The notes under the pieces were generated by a model. The model did not search any database. It was not told the origin of the DNA and saw nothing but the letters and a program-made list of their open reading frames with translations. Shown one piece after another: positions 8,915 through 17,982 of a DNA stretch of 64,000 nucleotides (position 1 is the stretch's first letter; each line of letters opens with the position of its first letter). Origin of the DNA: Hydrogenovibrio crunogenus (GTDB taxonomy: Bacteria; Pseudomonadota; Gammaproteobacteria; Thiomicrospirales; Thiomicrospiraceae). The DNA lies in assembly GCF_004786015.1 (NCBI RefSeq), contig NZ_CP032096.1, positions 2,046,001 through 2,110,000 of the forward strand, given 5' to 3'. The translations under genes were made by a program, and so were the position numbers.

Positions 8915-9124
8915 TTACTGAGCAGTAACGTTTTCTGCTTGTGGCCCTTTTTGACCTTGAGTTACTTCCATAGTAACTGACTGGCCTTCCATCAATGATT
9001 TGCGACCGGCACCGTTAATAGCTGAAAAGTGAACGAATACATCCTTTCCACCTTCTTGTTCGATGAATCCGAAACCTTTTTCATCGTTGAACCATTTAAC
9101 TGTACCTGTAACTAACTCTGACAT
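8915..9124 (-). CDS. Cold-shock domain protein, CspA family
   Basis: 69 residues, one cold-shock domain. RNP1 (KGFGFIE) and RNP2 (VFVHFSAI) are intact. These proteins bind single-stranded RNA or DNA and melt RNA structure. A TATAAT on the minus strand at 9220-9215 would give an untranslated leader of about 80 bases, as often seen for csp genes. The expected paralogue (A, C, D or E type) cannot be decided from this copy. Confidence 0.93.
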   Translation of the reverse strand: MSELVTGTVKWFNDEKGFGFIEQEGGKDVFVHFSAINGAGRKSLMEGQSVTMEVTQGQKGPQAENVTAQ

Positions 9125-9327
9125 GCTTTTTCCTTTATAACAAATAATATAAAACTAAAGCTAAGACCTTAAAATTACTAGAAAATTAAGGCATAAATAA
9201 GCTTCAGCAATTCCATTATAAAGAAATTACAACAAAATACTCATTAATTTTTCGTATTTTATAATAAAAATCAATCAAATAGCGCTCAGCCCTTAGCCAG
9301 AGGACAGTCAATAGCGTCTTTTATCCT

Positions 9328-10326
9328 TCAACGGTAAGCTGTAACCTTGGATCGAAGCGCTAAATCTGCAGGATAAGGGTTCAAAAAAACTTGAGTTGAA
9401 AGATAATCTGACCCGTAATGTTTCAAAAACTGTTGCAATACTTTAATCACGGCAATCAAAGGCACAATGCCTTCTCGAAACTCTTCTAGGGTTTCACGAT
9501 AATGCTCTTTCTCATCTTCCAGCAATTGCTTTTTGAAATACCCATAAATATGGTCCAGCACATTAATCACCATGCCGCGTGTTGAGCGACATGCCAAAAG
9601 CGCATGGAGATTTTCTTCATATCGCGCCAATTGAACGCTTAAATTATCTGGTGCGGCCTGCGCAACAATCGGCCCCATTTCACGATAAATAGGTTCCGAT
9701 TTCGACAAAAACAGATACTTATGATCTCGGTGAAAAACCTGAAAATCATGCACTGTTGGATTTGAAGCTAAAAACTCTCGCCAACGTGCTGCCGTAAACA
9801 CGCGCATCACAAAGTTCTCTCTCAACCAAGCGTCCTGCAACCGTCCTTCTTCTTCAACGGCTAACTGGGGGGCTTGCTGTTGCAATTCAGCCGTAAACAA
9901 ACCTTGCCCCATTTTATCTTGCGACCCATACCATTCTCCGGTTGGGCGGTAAATTTTAATACGCTCCATCCCGCAAGTAGGGGAACGTGACTTCACAATA
10001 GCGCCATCCACCCCTTGTTCCAGCAACTTCGGAATCATTTTGTGGTTATAGTTTTGAATGCCTTCGGTGACATCATTTTCAGACTTGGTGCCTCTTACCC
10101 GAATGTTGCCGTCAATATTGACAAGACGAATGGTTTCTCGCGGCGTTCCCAAGACAGGCGCTTCCGGACAAAAAGGGAGAAACTGTGCATAAGGTGCCAA
10201 ATCATGATTGATAAAATCGTCCTGCGCATGACCCCCATTGTAACGACACTCTGTGCCCCTCAAGCAGTCGGAAACCGCAATTTTAAGCTTAGGAAAGTTC
10301 GTTCGATCAAGGTTTGATGTGAGCAT
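9328..10326 (-). CDS. DUF523/DUF1722 protein (TudS-like domain plus YbgA domain)
   Basis: 332 residues from ATG 10326. That start is preferred over the upstream ATGs at 10344 and 10332 because GAGGAG lies 7 bases before it and would overlap the other starts. The N-terminal half is DUF523 with conserved cysteines in SDCLRGTECRYNGGH, FCPEAPVLGTPR and SPTCGM; some DUF523 members are [4Fe-4S] thiouracil desulfidases (TudS). The C-terminal half is DUF1722 (YbgA). The fusion is common in proteobacteria and its exact function is unsettled. It faces away from hemH. Confidence 0.85.
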   Translation of the reverse strand: MLTSNLDRTNFPKLKIAVSDCLRGTECRYNGGHAQDDFINHDLAPYAQFLPFCPEAPVLGTPRETIRLVNIDGNIRVRGTKSENDVTEGIQNYNHKMIPKLLEQGVDGAIVKSRSPTCGMERIKIYRPTGEWYGSQDKMGQGLFTAELQQQAPQLAVEEEGRLQDAWLRENFVMRVFTAARWREFLASNPTVHDFQVFHRDHKYLFLSKSEPIYREMGPIVAQAAPDNLSVQLARYEENLHALLACRSTRGMVINVLDHIYGYFKKQLLEDEKEHYRETLEEFREGIVPLIAVIKVLQQFLKHYGSDYLSTQVFLNPYPADLALRSKVTAYR

Positions 10327-10377
10327 ATTCATTCTCCTCACCATAAAACATTCAATAGACTTAATGAATAAGTTTTG

Positions 10378-10397
10378 TATAATTATTGCACAATAAT
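10378..10397. promoter_or_regulatory. TATAAT with overlapping inverted repeat between the DUF523 gene and hemH
   Basis: TATAAT at 10378-10383 runs into a 7-2-7 inverted repeat, ATTATTG-CA-CAATAAT (10382-10397). It sits in the 181-base divergent gap. Which gene it serves is not clear. Confidence 0.35.
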
Positions 10398-10507
10398 ACC
10401 GAATTTTTCTAATTATTCTGTTTTAATACAAACTAGGATACATCAGAGCAGTTTACCTGACACACAAATCGGTCTAAAATGGCCAAAAATTATTTTGGGA
10501 TACCATA

Positions 10508-11644
10508 ATGGAATATAAAAATTACACCGCCTATCAACATGGTTCTGAACCCGCTGTTGGTGTCCTCATTACCAACCTAGGCACACCTGATGCACCGACA
10601 AAAGAAGCATTGAGACCTTACCTAAAAGAATTTTTAATGGATCCTCGCGTAGTGGAACCACCACCAGCTCGATGGCTGTGGAAAATGATTTTGAATTTAA
10701 TTATCCTCAACACACGTCCCGCCAAGTCTGCGGAAGCTTACCAAGAAGTTTGGGGAAAGTATGGTGATGGATCGCCGTTATTAGACATCAGCAATCGTCA
10801 GCTAGCGGATATTGAAGAAAAGGTACGTGCCCATTTTTCAGGCCGAGTCGAATTCGCATTGGGCATGCGTTATGGCAACCCGTCCATTGCCGATGCTTTA
10901 AAATCCTTACAAGACCGTAATGTGCAGCGCTTAATTGTCGTGCCGCTTTATCCACAATATGCCGGTGCCACCACTGCATCCACATTTGATGCCGTCTCAG
11001 CCGAACTACAGCAATGGCGTTGGATTCCAGAGCTACGCTTTGTGCGTAACTACCACAAACACCCTGGCTACATAAAAGCCTTGGCTAATAGCATTCGCGA
11101 ACATCAGGCGGAGCATGGCAAACCGGATTTACTGGTTATGTCTTATCACGGTATCCCACAACGTTATTTTGACAATGGCGACCCTTACCCATGTGAATGC
11201 CGCGCCACCTCTCGCTTGGTCGCGGAAGAACTCGGCCTGAGCTCAGATGAATACATGGTGACCTTCCAATCCTTATTCGGTAAGGAAGAATGGGTCAAGC
11301 CCTATACCGATGCAACCTTAAAAGGCTTGCCCGATAAAGGGGTCAAACACTTGCAGGTCATTTGTCCCGGTTTTTCAGCCGACTGTTTGGAAACCATTGA
11401 AGAAATTGATCAGGAAAACCGTGAATACTTTGAAGAAGCCGGAGGGGAAAAGTTCAGTTATATCCCTGCCTTGAATGATCGCGACGACCATACCACGGCG
11501 CTGACGCAAATCATTCTGCAACAAACGCGCGGTTGGCCAGAAAGAGATGGATTTGATGCCGAAGCAGACAAAGAAGAACGCGCTTTACAAGCCAAGTTGG
11601 CCGACCAATTAGAGAAAAAACTCTCTGACGAATTTGGTCAATAA
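10508..11644 (+). CDS. hemH: Ferrochelatase
   Basis: 378 residues. GVLITNLGTPDAP opens the family signature, SYHGIPQRY holds the metal-binding histidine, and PGFSADCLETIEEI supplies the conserved glutamate. It inserts Fe2+ into protoporphyrin IX, the last step of protohaem synthesis, at the inner face of the membrane. A lysine/glutamate-rich C-terminal extension of about 40 residues exceeds the core family length. Its stop codon is 2 bases from that of the converging folM gene. Confidence 0.95.
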   Translation: MEYKNYTAYQHGSEPAVGVLITNLGTPDAPTKEALRPYLKEFLMDPRVVEPPPARWLWKMILNLIILNTRPAKSAEAYQEVWGKYGDGSPLLDISNRQLADIEEKVRAHFSGRVEFALGMRYGNPSIADALKSLQDRNVQRLIVVPLYPQYAGATTASTFDAVSAELQQWRWIPELRFVRNYHKHPGYIKALANSIREHQAEHGKPDLLVMSYHGIPQRYFDNGDPYPCECRATSRLVAEELGLSSDEYMVTFQSLFGKEEWVKPYTDATLKGLPDKGVKHLQVICPGFSADCLETIEEIDQENREYFEEAGGEKFSYIPALNDRDDHTTALTQIILQQTRGWPERDGFDAEADKEERALQAKLADQLEKKLSDEFGQ

Positions 11645-11646
11645 CG

Positions 11647-12360
11647 CTAAAACGTTTCGTGCTGTAATTGTCCGAGTGATACGGTAGAACCGGTGGCATT
11701 CGGGCTGTTCATTAAAAACTGCACCGCTTGCCAAATCGAATCCATGCCCGGTTCAACCGGAATGGCGCTTTCCGCCAAGCGAGCTTGCTTATACGCGTCC
11801 GAATCGCCTTCATTAAAAATCACCAGACCGGGCGCAATCGTGTTCACCTTAATATTCGGTGCAAACGCTTTGGCAAACGACAAGGTTAACGATTCCAACC
11901 CGGCTTTGGAAGCCAAATAGCCCGCATAGTCGGGATGCCCTTTAGCCACTTTGGCGTCCGATAACGCAATAATATCCGTCACCGCTGTTTGGCTTTTTCG
12001 TAATAATGGCTCACAAGCTTGGTTGATTTGATACGGTGCGGTGACATGCACCGCCATCAAATCCGCCAGCATGTCAGCCGTTTTAATTTTCGAGTCAGGT
12101 AGCCATAACGACGCGTTATGAATCACAGCTCTTAGGCTGGAAACCTCTTGTGGTAAGGCCTGCAAGAACTGTGTCAATTGTTCCTGCTGAGTGAAATCCA
12201 CTTGAAACCCCAGCGCACCTTGCGCTTTTAACGCGTCAACCGCGGGGCGCTCTGTTCGATAAGTAAAAACAACGGGTTGATGTTGGGCTAAAAACTGTTG
12301 CGCAAGATATTCGCCAATGCGTTGCCCTGCTCCGGTGATTAAAATCGCATCCGAGATCAC
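11647..12360 (-). CDS. folM: Dihydromonapterin reductase, FolM-type short-chain dehydrogenase
   Basis: 237 residues. The cofactor motif TGAGQRIG (arginine-containing, typical of FolM and pteridine reductases) lies near the N-terminus, HNASLWLPD follows, and the catalytic YLASK matches YxxxK. FolM reduces dihydromonapterin and dihydrofolate with NADPH. It is the last gene read leftward after the arsenic cluster but is separated from arsJ by a hairpin, so membership in that operon is doubtful. folE2 lies 9 kb away. Confidence 0.85.
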   Translation of the reverse strand: MISDAILITGAGQRIGEYLAQQFLAQHQPVVFTYRTERPAVDALKAQGALGFQVDFTQQEQLTQFLQALPQEVSSLRAVIHNASLWLPDSKIKTADMLADLMAVHVTAPYQINQACEPLLRKSQTAVTDIIALSDAKVAKGHPDYAGYLASKAGLESLTLSFAKAFAPNIKVNTIAPGLVIFNEGDSDAYKQARLAESAIPVEPGMDSIWQAVQFLMNSPNATGSTVSLGQLQHETF

Positions 12361-12387
12361 ATGGTTTCCTTTCTTAAAGCGGTTCTG

Positions 12388-12412
12388 AAAACAACCAGAC
12401 CTGGTCGTTTTT
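12388..12412. terminator. Hairpin between arsJ and folM, near-copy of the repeat
   Basis: AACAACCAG/CTGGTCGTT around CCAGACCTGG (12395-12404, one change from the repeat core). T-rich on both sides: six T on the plus strand, four on the minus strand. Likely ends or weakens arsJ transcription. Confidence 0.6.
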
Positions 12413-12430
12413 TATTCATCGCTTTCTATT

Positions 12431-13627
12431 CTAAACGGTTTGCACCGGTTTCGCTTTCAAAACCAACAAGGCCGCCAAAATCACAAACAGACTCGATACC
12501 CACAATGTCGCTTCCAGTCCCGCGATTTGATATAACCAACCCGACAAAATCGTGCCGATTAAACGACCCGCGGCGTTGGCCATATAGTAAAACCCGACAT
12601 CTTTAGACGTACCATCCGCATCGGCATAAGACACAATCAAATAAGAATGCACCGAAGAATTAAGAGCAAACACCACCCCAAACACCAGCAACCCGAAAGC
12701 CACCACCAGAGTCGGTGAAAAAGACAGCAACAATCCAATAGTCATTGGCACCAACGCCAGCATCAACGCCAGCTTCATCGCGGTTTGCTGTGTCGGATTC
12801 GCCTGCTCTTTTCCTCGCCCCGTCAATTTAGGCGCAAACGCCTGAACAATACCGTAACCGATGATCCAACTGGCCATAAACGCGCCGACCGCGGTATGAG
12901 ACCAGCCTAAAACCGCCTGCAAATAGACCGGTAAAGCCACCACAAACCAGACATCACGCGCGCCAAACAAAAAGAAGCGCGCGCCGGATAACCAATTGAT
13001 GGCCGACGACTTGGAAAAAACGTCCTGAAATTTCGGTTTGTTTTTCGCCTTCCCAAGCGAGCCATCCAACCACAGTAATGAGAAGATCAGCGGAATAACA
13101 ATCAAAACTGTCAAGACATACAACGCATTCGCAAAACCGACTGCCCCTAACAAGGCGGCCCCGACAAAAAAGCCCACTCCTTTCAAGGCATTTTTAGAAC
13201 CCGTCAATAACGCCACCCAGCGATACAACTGTCCGGTCGCTTCCGAGGCCAGGCTTTTCACCGAACTTTTGGCCGACATTTTATTCAAATCTTTCGCGAT
13301 GCCCGACAAGGCTTGCGCGGTCATCACGTAGGCCACCGTCAACCATTCCGGGGAAACCGTCAACATCATCAAGGCAATGATCTGTAACCCCAGCCCCAAA
13401 TTCATGGTGACGTTCAAACCTAATCGCGCCCCCAGCCAGCCACCGAACAGATTGGTAACAATGCCAAAAAATTCATAGAACACGAACAGCAAAGCAATCT
13501 CAAGCGGACTGTAGCCCAACTGATGAAAATACAGCAACACCAGCATTCGAATCGCGCCATCAGTGACGGTAAAGGCCCAGTAATTTGCCGTCACCAAGCC
13601 ATATTGCTGTAAAGGGGATAATGTCAT
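12431..13627 (-). CDS. arsJ: Organoarsenical efflux MFS transporter ArsJ
   Basis: 398 residues with about 12 hydrophobic segments of the major facilitator type. The N-terminus (YGLVTANYWAFTVTDGAIRM) and the region FGARDVWFVVALPVYLQ match ArsJ as I know the family. ArsJ exports 1-arseno-3-phosphoglycerate, made when GAPDH uses arsenate instead of phosphate, which gives arsenate resistance without reduction. It starts 7 bases after the partner GAPDH gene, the classic arrangement. Confidence 0.9.
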   Translation of the reverse strand: MTLSPLQQYGLVTANYWAFTVTDGAIRMLVLLYFHQLGYSPLEIALLFVFYEFFGIVTNLFGGWLGARLGLNVTMNLGLGLQIIALMMLTVSPEWLTVAYVMTAQALSGIAKDLNKMSAKSSVKSLASEATGQLYRWVALLTGSKNALKGVGFFVGAALLGAVGFANALYVLTVLIVIPLIFSLLWLDGSLGKAKNKPKFQDVFSKSSAINWLSGARFFLFGARDVWFVVALPVYLQAVLGWSHTAVGAFMASWIIGYGIVQAFAPKLTGRGKEQANPTQQTAMKLALMLALVPMTIGLLLSFSPTLVVAFGLLVFGVVFALNSSVHSYLIVSYADADGTSKDVGFYYMANAAGRLIGTILSGWLYQIAGLEATLWVSSLFVILAALLVLKAKPVQTV

Positions 13628-13634
13628 GCCGAAT

Positions 13635-14657
13635 TTATTCCGCGTTTGCGTGACGATTTAACAACGCCACTTTTACTGCCAACTCCATCATACGGGTCAC
13701 ATAGCCGATCTCATTGTCATACCAAGCCAGTAATTTCACTTGCGTGCCATTCACCACCATCGTCGAAGGCGCATCAATCACCGAAGAGCAAGTCTCGCCT
13801 TCATAGTCGACCGACACCAAAGGACGCTCTTCATAGCCTAGAATGCCTTCCAGCTCATTTTCAGAGGCTTGTTTTAAAAACTGATTCACTTCTTCCACCG
13901 ATGTCGGACGTTTCATTTCCAGTACCAAGTCCGTCAAAGACGCATTCATAAAGGGGACGCGCACCGCCAATCCATTCAAACGTCCATTCAGTTCTGGAAA
14001 AATAGTGCCAATCGCCTTGGCTGAACCCGTCGTCGTCGGAATCAGCGACTCGAATGACGCACGTGCACGACGTAAATCCGAATGACCGTGATCCACCACT
14101 TTCTGGGTATTGGTACGATCATGCATGGTGGTAATCATGCCGTGTTGAATACCGATTTTTTCATGCATGATCTTGATTACTGGTGCAATACAATTGGTCG
14201 TACACGAAGCCGCCGTGATAATCGGATCTTGGCCGGCGTCAAACACGTTATCGTTAATGCCCATCACGATGTTCTTGATGTCTTCTTTCATCGGTGCCGC
14301 CACAATCACTTGCTTGACACCTTGATCCAGATAAGCTTGCAGACTCTCACGCGTTCGGAATTTTCCGGTCGCTTCAATCACGACATCCACATCCATCGCG
14401 CCCCAATTCGTGTCGGCAATCGCTTCATTGGATGAATAAGAAATGACCTGATCTTCAATTTGAATCGTATTGCCTTCCGCTTCCGCTTCATGCCACCAAC
14501 GCCCATGTGCCGAATCAAAATGTAACAGATGCGCCGAACCTGCCGCATCGGTTGCGATTTCATTAATATGCACAAACTCGACATCCGGCCAATCATACGC
14601 TTCTCTTAACGCCAAGCGCCCCATTCGCCCAAAACCATTGATGGCAACCTTAATCAT
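13635..14657 (-). CDS. ArsJ-associated glyceraldehyde-3-phosphate dehydrogenase
   Basis: 340 residues. NAD-binding INGFGRMGR is at the N-terminus, and the catalytic cysteine is C152 in ASCTTNC. The protein matches the ArsJ-linked GAPDH clade by context and length. It forms 1-arseno-3-phosphoglycerate from glyceraldehyde-3-phosphate and arsenate; the adjacent ArsJ removes the product. A housekeeping glycolytic role cannot be excluded by motif alone, but the 7-base spacing to arsJ argues for the arsenic function. Confidence 0.9.
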   Translation of the reverse strand: MIKVAINGFGRMGRLALREAYDWPDVEFVHINEIATDAAGSAHLLHFDSAHGRWWHEAEAEGNTIQIEDQVISYSSNEAIADTNWGAMDVDVVIEATGKFRTRESLQAYLDQGVKQVIVAAPMKEDIKNIVMGINDNVFDAGQDPIITAASCTTNCIAPVIKIMHEKIGIQHGMITTMHDRTNTQKVVDHGHSDLRRARASFESLIPTTTGSAKAIGTIFPELNGRLNGLAVRVPFMNASLTDLVLEMKRPTSVEEVNQFLKQASENELEGILGYEERPLVSVDYEGETCSSVIDAPSTMVVNGTQVKLLAWYDNEIGYVTRMMELAVKVALLNRHANAE

Positions 14658-14740
14658 GCTAGTCTCTCTTTTTTATATTCAGTATTTTTAAATTCATATT
14701 TTATGGCTCGCTAGCCATCCATATATTGCAATTACATGAA

Positions 14741-15322
14741 TTATGAAGAAGCCAGTTCATCGAGCCATTCAGCGACTTTATCCTGACTCGGAATGCTGCC
14801 ACTATGAATCACTTCTTCATGAATCACGATGGCCGGCGTACTCATCACCCCATAAGAAGCAATTTCACTGACATCCTCTACCTTCACAATCTGCACCGCT
14901 ATCTTTTTCTGATCCGCCACCGACTGAATCAATTTCACAGCATTGTCACAACTGGCACAACCTGTTCCCAATACCTTAATTTCAACCCCAGATTGCGAGC
15001 CACAACAGTCATTCGCACTGTTTTTCGCACTGCTATCTGATCCGCAACAACCCGCCTGAGAAGTTGCTTTCTGTGCCTTTTCAGTTTGAGATGTTGTGCT
15101 GCAACTGCCCGCCGGACAACATTCACCCGTTTTCGACAGCTTACCGACTAAGTTAGAAGGGCACAACCCGGTAAAGGTCGCTTGAAATCCCATCGCACTG
15201 GCAAACACCGCCAGCCATAGCCAGTTAAGCTCCCATAAATTCACTTGGTTAAATATATGCGCCAAGCCGATCGACAACAACACCATAAAGGTCATCATTC
15301 TGACCATCAAATTCCCTTTCAT
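14741..15322 (-). CDS. Fusion of membrane domain (DUF2892-like), Cys-pair linker and thioredoxin-fold domain
   Basis: 193 residues. Residues 5-50 form two hydrophobic segments ending in TGLCPSN, like the YgaP/DUF2892 inner-membrane module. A hydrophilic linker (about 60-112) carries cysteine pairs at 68-69, 92-93 and 106-107, plus C74. The C-terminal part (113-193) is a small thioredoxin_3-type domain with GCASC (C122, C125) and the cis-proline region STPAIV. Ten cysteines in total. Such thioredoxins occur in ars operons; the linker suggests metal(loid) binding or disulfide relay at the membrane. Function is inferred. SD GGAG fits the start at 15322; ATG 15307 is possible. Confidence 0.75.
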   Translation of the reverse strand: MKGNLMVRMMTFMVLLSIGLAHIFNQVNLWELNWLWLAVFASAMGFQATFTGLCPSNLVGKLSKTGECCPAGSCSTTSQTEKAQKATSQAGCCGSDSSAKNSANDCCGSQSGVEIKVLGTGCASCDNAVKLIQSVADQKKIAVQIVKVEDVSEIASYGVMSTPAIVIHEEVIHSGSIPSQDKVAEWLDELASS

Positions 15323-15349
15323 TCTTCTCTCCTATTATTTTGACACTTT

Positions 15350-15379
15350 GCAAAAACAGCCAGGCCTGGCCGTTTTCAA
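15350..15379 (-). terminator. Intra-cluster hairpin on a CCAGGCCTGG copy
   Basis: On the minus strand AACGGCCAGG pairs with CCTGGCTGTT (one G-T pair) and is followed by TTTTTG. The exact core is 15360-15369. It lies between the permease and the fusion gene and probably reduces read-through within the arsenic cluster. Confidence 0.7.
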
Positions 15380-15392
15380 TCAAGATACATTC

Positions 15393-16352
15393 TTAAAAAA
15401 TAGCATTAAATAGATAACCCACTGCCATAAAGGCGATTGCCAACACAGTGATAAACAGCACCAATGCCGGCCAACGGATGACTTTACGTAAGATCAATAG
15501 TTCCGGCAGTGATAACGCTGCAATACTCATCATCAAAGCCAAGCTGGTTCCAATCGGCACCCCTTTCATCAACATCGCTTCCACAATCGGAATCACACCG
15601 GTCGCATTGGAATATAAAGGCACCCCAATTAAAACGGCAGCCGGCACACCCCACCAATTCTGAGCATCTGCCAAGGTTGATTCAATCCAAGCTTGAGGTA
15701 CATAACCATGAAATGCCGCACCAATTCCAATCCCGACAACAACCCACAACCAAATACGCTGAACAATGACCTTGACTTCATTCCAGGCAAAGTCATGACG
15801 TTCTTTTATGCCGCCGGAATAAGCCTGTTGCTCTTGCGTTTGTCTCACTTTAATGTCCCAAACATAGGCTTCTACCCAGCGCTCCGGCTTAAATGCTTCC
15901 ATCACCATCGACCCGACATAGGCCACAACAACGCCGGCTAATACATAGAGCAAGGCCACTTGCCACCCTAAAATACCGATCAGCAATACCACCGCCACTT
16001 CATTAATCATCGGACTGGCAATTAAAAACGCAAAAGTGATTCCTAAAGGAATACGCGCTTCCACAAACCCGATAAATAAGGGCACCGAAGAACAAGAACA
16101 AAACGGGGTTACACCACCTAACAAAATCGCCAAAGAACGTCCCATCCATTTCGGTTTGCCCACGACAATGGTTCGAACTCGCTCGGTCGACACAAAGGCT
16201 CTGAGCAACCCCATCAGATAAATAATCACCACCAGCATCACGAATATTTTCAGCGTATCCATGATAAAAAACTGCACCGACGCGCCCAGTGCGCTTTGTG
16301 GGTCCAGTTTCAATACTTCATAGGCCAGCTGATTTCCGATTAACTCAAACAT
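15393..16352 (-). CDS. arsP: ArsP/YraQ-type permease
   Basis: 319 residues with about eight membrane segments. The family signature TPFCSCSSVP (C85, C87) is present, along with GVPLYSNATGVIPI and a second Leu/Pro-rich segment near the end. ArsP members expel trivalent organoarsenicals such as methylarsenite, while related YraQ permeases may handle other metals. The arsenic context favours ArsP, but there is no arsM methyltransferase here, so the cargo is open. 23 bases separate it from the upstream metallo-beta-lactamase-fold gene. Confidence 0.8.
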   Translation of the reverse strand: MFELIGNQLAYEVLKLDPQSALGASVQFFIMDTLKIFVMLVVIIYLMGLLRAFVSTERVRTIVVGKPKWMGRSLAILLGGVTPFCSCSSVPLFIGFVEARIPLGITFAFLIASPMINEVAVVLLIGILGWQVALLYVLAGVVVAYVGSMVMEAFKPERWVEAYVWDIKVRQTQEQQAYSGGIKERHDFAWNEVKVIVQRIWLWVVVGIGIGAAFHGYVPQAWIESTLADAQNWWGVPAAVLIGVPLYSNATGVIPIVEAMLMKGVPIGTSLALMMSIAALSLPELLILRKVIRWPALVLFITVLAIAFMAVGYLFNAIF

Positions 16353-16375
16353 GAAATTTCCTGTTATTTCTGAGT

Positions 16376-17305
16376 TTAAAGCGACGCTTCTATCTGCAAA
16401 TACGCACGATTCAAGTTTCGTTTATGCCACGAATCGTAATGCTTCAAATGTTTAAAAGCTGGCCAATTTACATTGGCGGATACTGCCGCCCCCACGCCGG
16501 AAAAGTTTTCCGCTTCTTCCGTCATGGTTTCAACCAACTTTGCCAAATAGTCTCCGGTTTCCGCATCCGCTTGCTGCCAGTTTGTCACTCGACCATGTCC
16601 CGGCACAACGAATTCTGCCGGTAAAGCACGCATGGATTGATAAGCAGCATTCCAAGACACTACATTCGACCAAGGGTGAATGCCTAACATACGGTCGACA
16701 TAAACAATATCACCCGTGAATAAAACCTGTTGTTTCGGCAACCACAGCACGGCATCACCTGGGAAATGGGCGTCGCCATAAAAATTAAGCTGCATTGCAA
16801 CCCCGCCAATTGAAAAGCTGTTTTGCTCTGCATCTAGAACTTTGTCCGCCGTTTTCATTTTCGTGCCTTTTAAAGCGGGCACCTTTCTGACCAACGATGA
16901 CTGCAATTGGGCAAACATTTTTTTCTGGGTCGCGACCGTTCCTTGGTAGGCATAAATCTTCGCGCCCTGTCGAGCAAAATAATCATTCCCCAACCATCGG
17001 TGGTCCTGACTGCCTAAATTCACCACTGCCACGACCGGCTGAGATTTAATCTTTTGAGCCGCTTTTTCCAAAGCCTTTGCTGCCAAATCACCGGCACCGG
17101 AATCGACAAAGACCCAACCCTCCGACGTATCAATCAAACCGATATTATTATTCAGCCCTAGATTTTCAGGCGTACGATCCGTTAAAGGCCCCACATAGGC
17201 ATAGACACCTGTCGTGACTTGACGAAATTCAATCCCGGCGGACCACGCTGACGTCATTCCACCCAATAAAAACAACACCGCAACCCATCTCATAACGTTT
17301 TTCAT
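16376..17305 (-). CDS. Exported metallo-beta-lactamase-fold protein with altered zinc motif
   Basis: 309 residues from ATG 17305, chosen because a GGGGG site lies 10 bases upstream and a clean signal peptide follows (cleavage near WSA-GI). The beta-lactamase fold is clear: GLNNNIGLIDT, VFVDSGAG, FTGDIVYVDRM and VPGHG. The usual HxHxDH is replaced by LGSQDH (residues about 97-102), so the first two zinc histidines are missing while Asp, His and the later ligands remain. It is the first gene of the arsenic cluster, divergent from arsR. It resembles the second such protein at 25516-26619. Confidence 0.8.
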   Translation of the reverse strand: MKNVMRWVAVLFLLGGMTSAWSAGIEFRQVTTGVYAYVGPLTDRTPENLGLNNNIGLIDTSEGWVFVDSGAGDLAAKALEKAAQKIKSQPVVAVVNLGSQDHRWLGNDYFARQGAKIYAYQGTVATQKKMFAQLQSSLVRKVPALKGTKMKTADKVLDAEQNSFSIGGVAMQLNFYGDAHFPGDAVLWLPKQQVLFTGDIVYVDRMLGIHPWSNVVSWNAAYQSMRALPAEFVVPGHGRVTNWQQADAETGDYLAKLVETMTEEAENFSGVGAAVSANVNWPAFKHLKHYDSWHKRNLNRAYLQIEASL

Positions 17306-17352
17306 TTTCAAATTGCCCCCATAATTTAGGACCTTAAAAATCATATAAATTC

Positions 17353-17376
17353 ATATATCCGCATAAACAGATATAT
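17353..17376. promoter_or_regulatory. Candidate ArsR operator
   Basis: Perfect 7-bp inverted repeat ATATATC (17353-17359) and GATATAT (17370-17376), 10-base spacer, inside the divergent gap between the arsenic cluster and arsR. A second palindrome, ATGAT-ATAA-ATCAT, lies at 17477-17490, 27 bases before arsR. Either fits dimeric ArsR binding. Confidence 0.5.
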
Positions 17377-17516
17377 AATACGCCACCCTCTATCAAAAAG
17401 TAAACCTTTTGATTACCAGAACAGCACTCACACGATAAAAAATTAACAAAGTTGCCTGAACAGACCAACAGGCGATATGATATAAATCATTAATAAAACC
17501 AATTGAAACCGAAACT

Positions 17517-17870
17517 GTGACCCTAGATAATACCGCCCGTCTTTTTAAAGCCCTTTCCGAACCGCTAAGATTACGCATCCTTGCATTGTTACTGCAAAGA
17601 GACACCTTATGCGTTTGCGATCTCGTCACCGTTCTCGAACAAGGCCAAAGTACCATCTCACGCCACCTTAACTATCTGAAAAATGCAGGCCTGGTCAATT
17701 CTTGGCGAGAAGGCACTTGGATGCATTACCAAATCGAACACCACGCCCTTTCTTTACTGAACTTGACCGAGCTTCAAACTTTGTTGAAGGCAACGCCTGA
17801 ATGCCAGAGCGATTTGGTCGCGTTAGAAAAATACGAAATCCATCCTCGAAGCTGCCAATCGACCTCTTAA
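17517..17870 (+). CDS. arsR: ArsR-family arsenic-responsive repressor
   Basis: 117 residues with a GTG start. Winged-helix sequence LSEPLRLRILALL, then TLCVCDLV with the arsenite-binding pair C32/C34, then the recognition helix QSTISRHLNYLKNAGLV. A third ligand could come from the C-terminal cysteines (PECQ, SCQ). It would repress the divergent cluster until trivalent arsenic binds. The Shine-Dalgarno is poor. A CAGGCCTGG copy inside encodes GLV. Confidence 0.92.
   Translation: MTLDNTARLFKALSEPLRLRILALLLQRDTLCVCDLVTVLEQGQSTISRHLNYLKNAGLVNSWREGTWMHYQIEHHALSLLNLTELQTLLKATPECQSDLVALEKYEIHPRSCQSTS
17686..17694. repeat. CAGGCCTGG copy inside arsR
   Basis: Nine-base core followed by TCAATTCTT; encodes Gly-Leu-Val. 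Confidence 0.8.
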
Positions 17871-17982
17871 TTTTTTTCTATCGACCGAATAACAACAGCT
17901 TACCTCAATTCTCATTATGCAAACCCTAAAGAATTTTATATAATAGCGAGCTTCCTAAAAATTTTAAATGGACTGAAATGCT

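Noticed and set aside
13038-13331. Open frames antisense to arsJ, and many similar frames opposite other genes
   Set aside because: They lie entirely within well-supported genes, have no ribosome site and give proteins with no recognisable feature.
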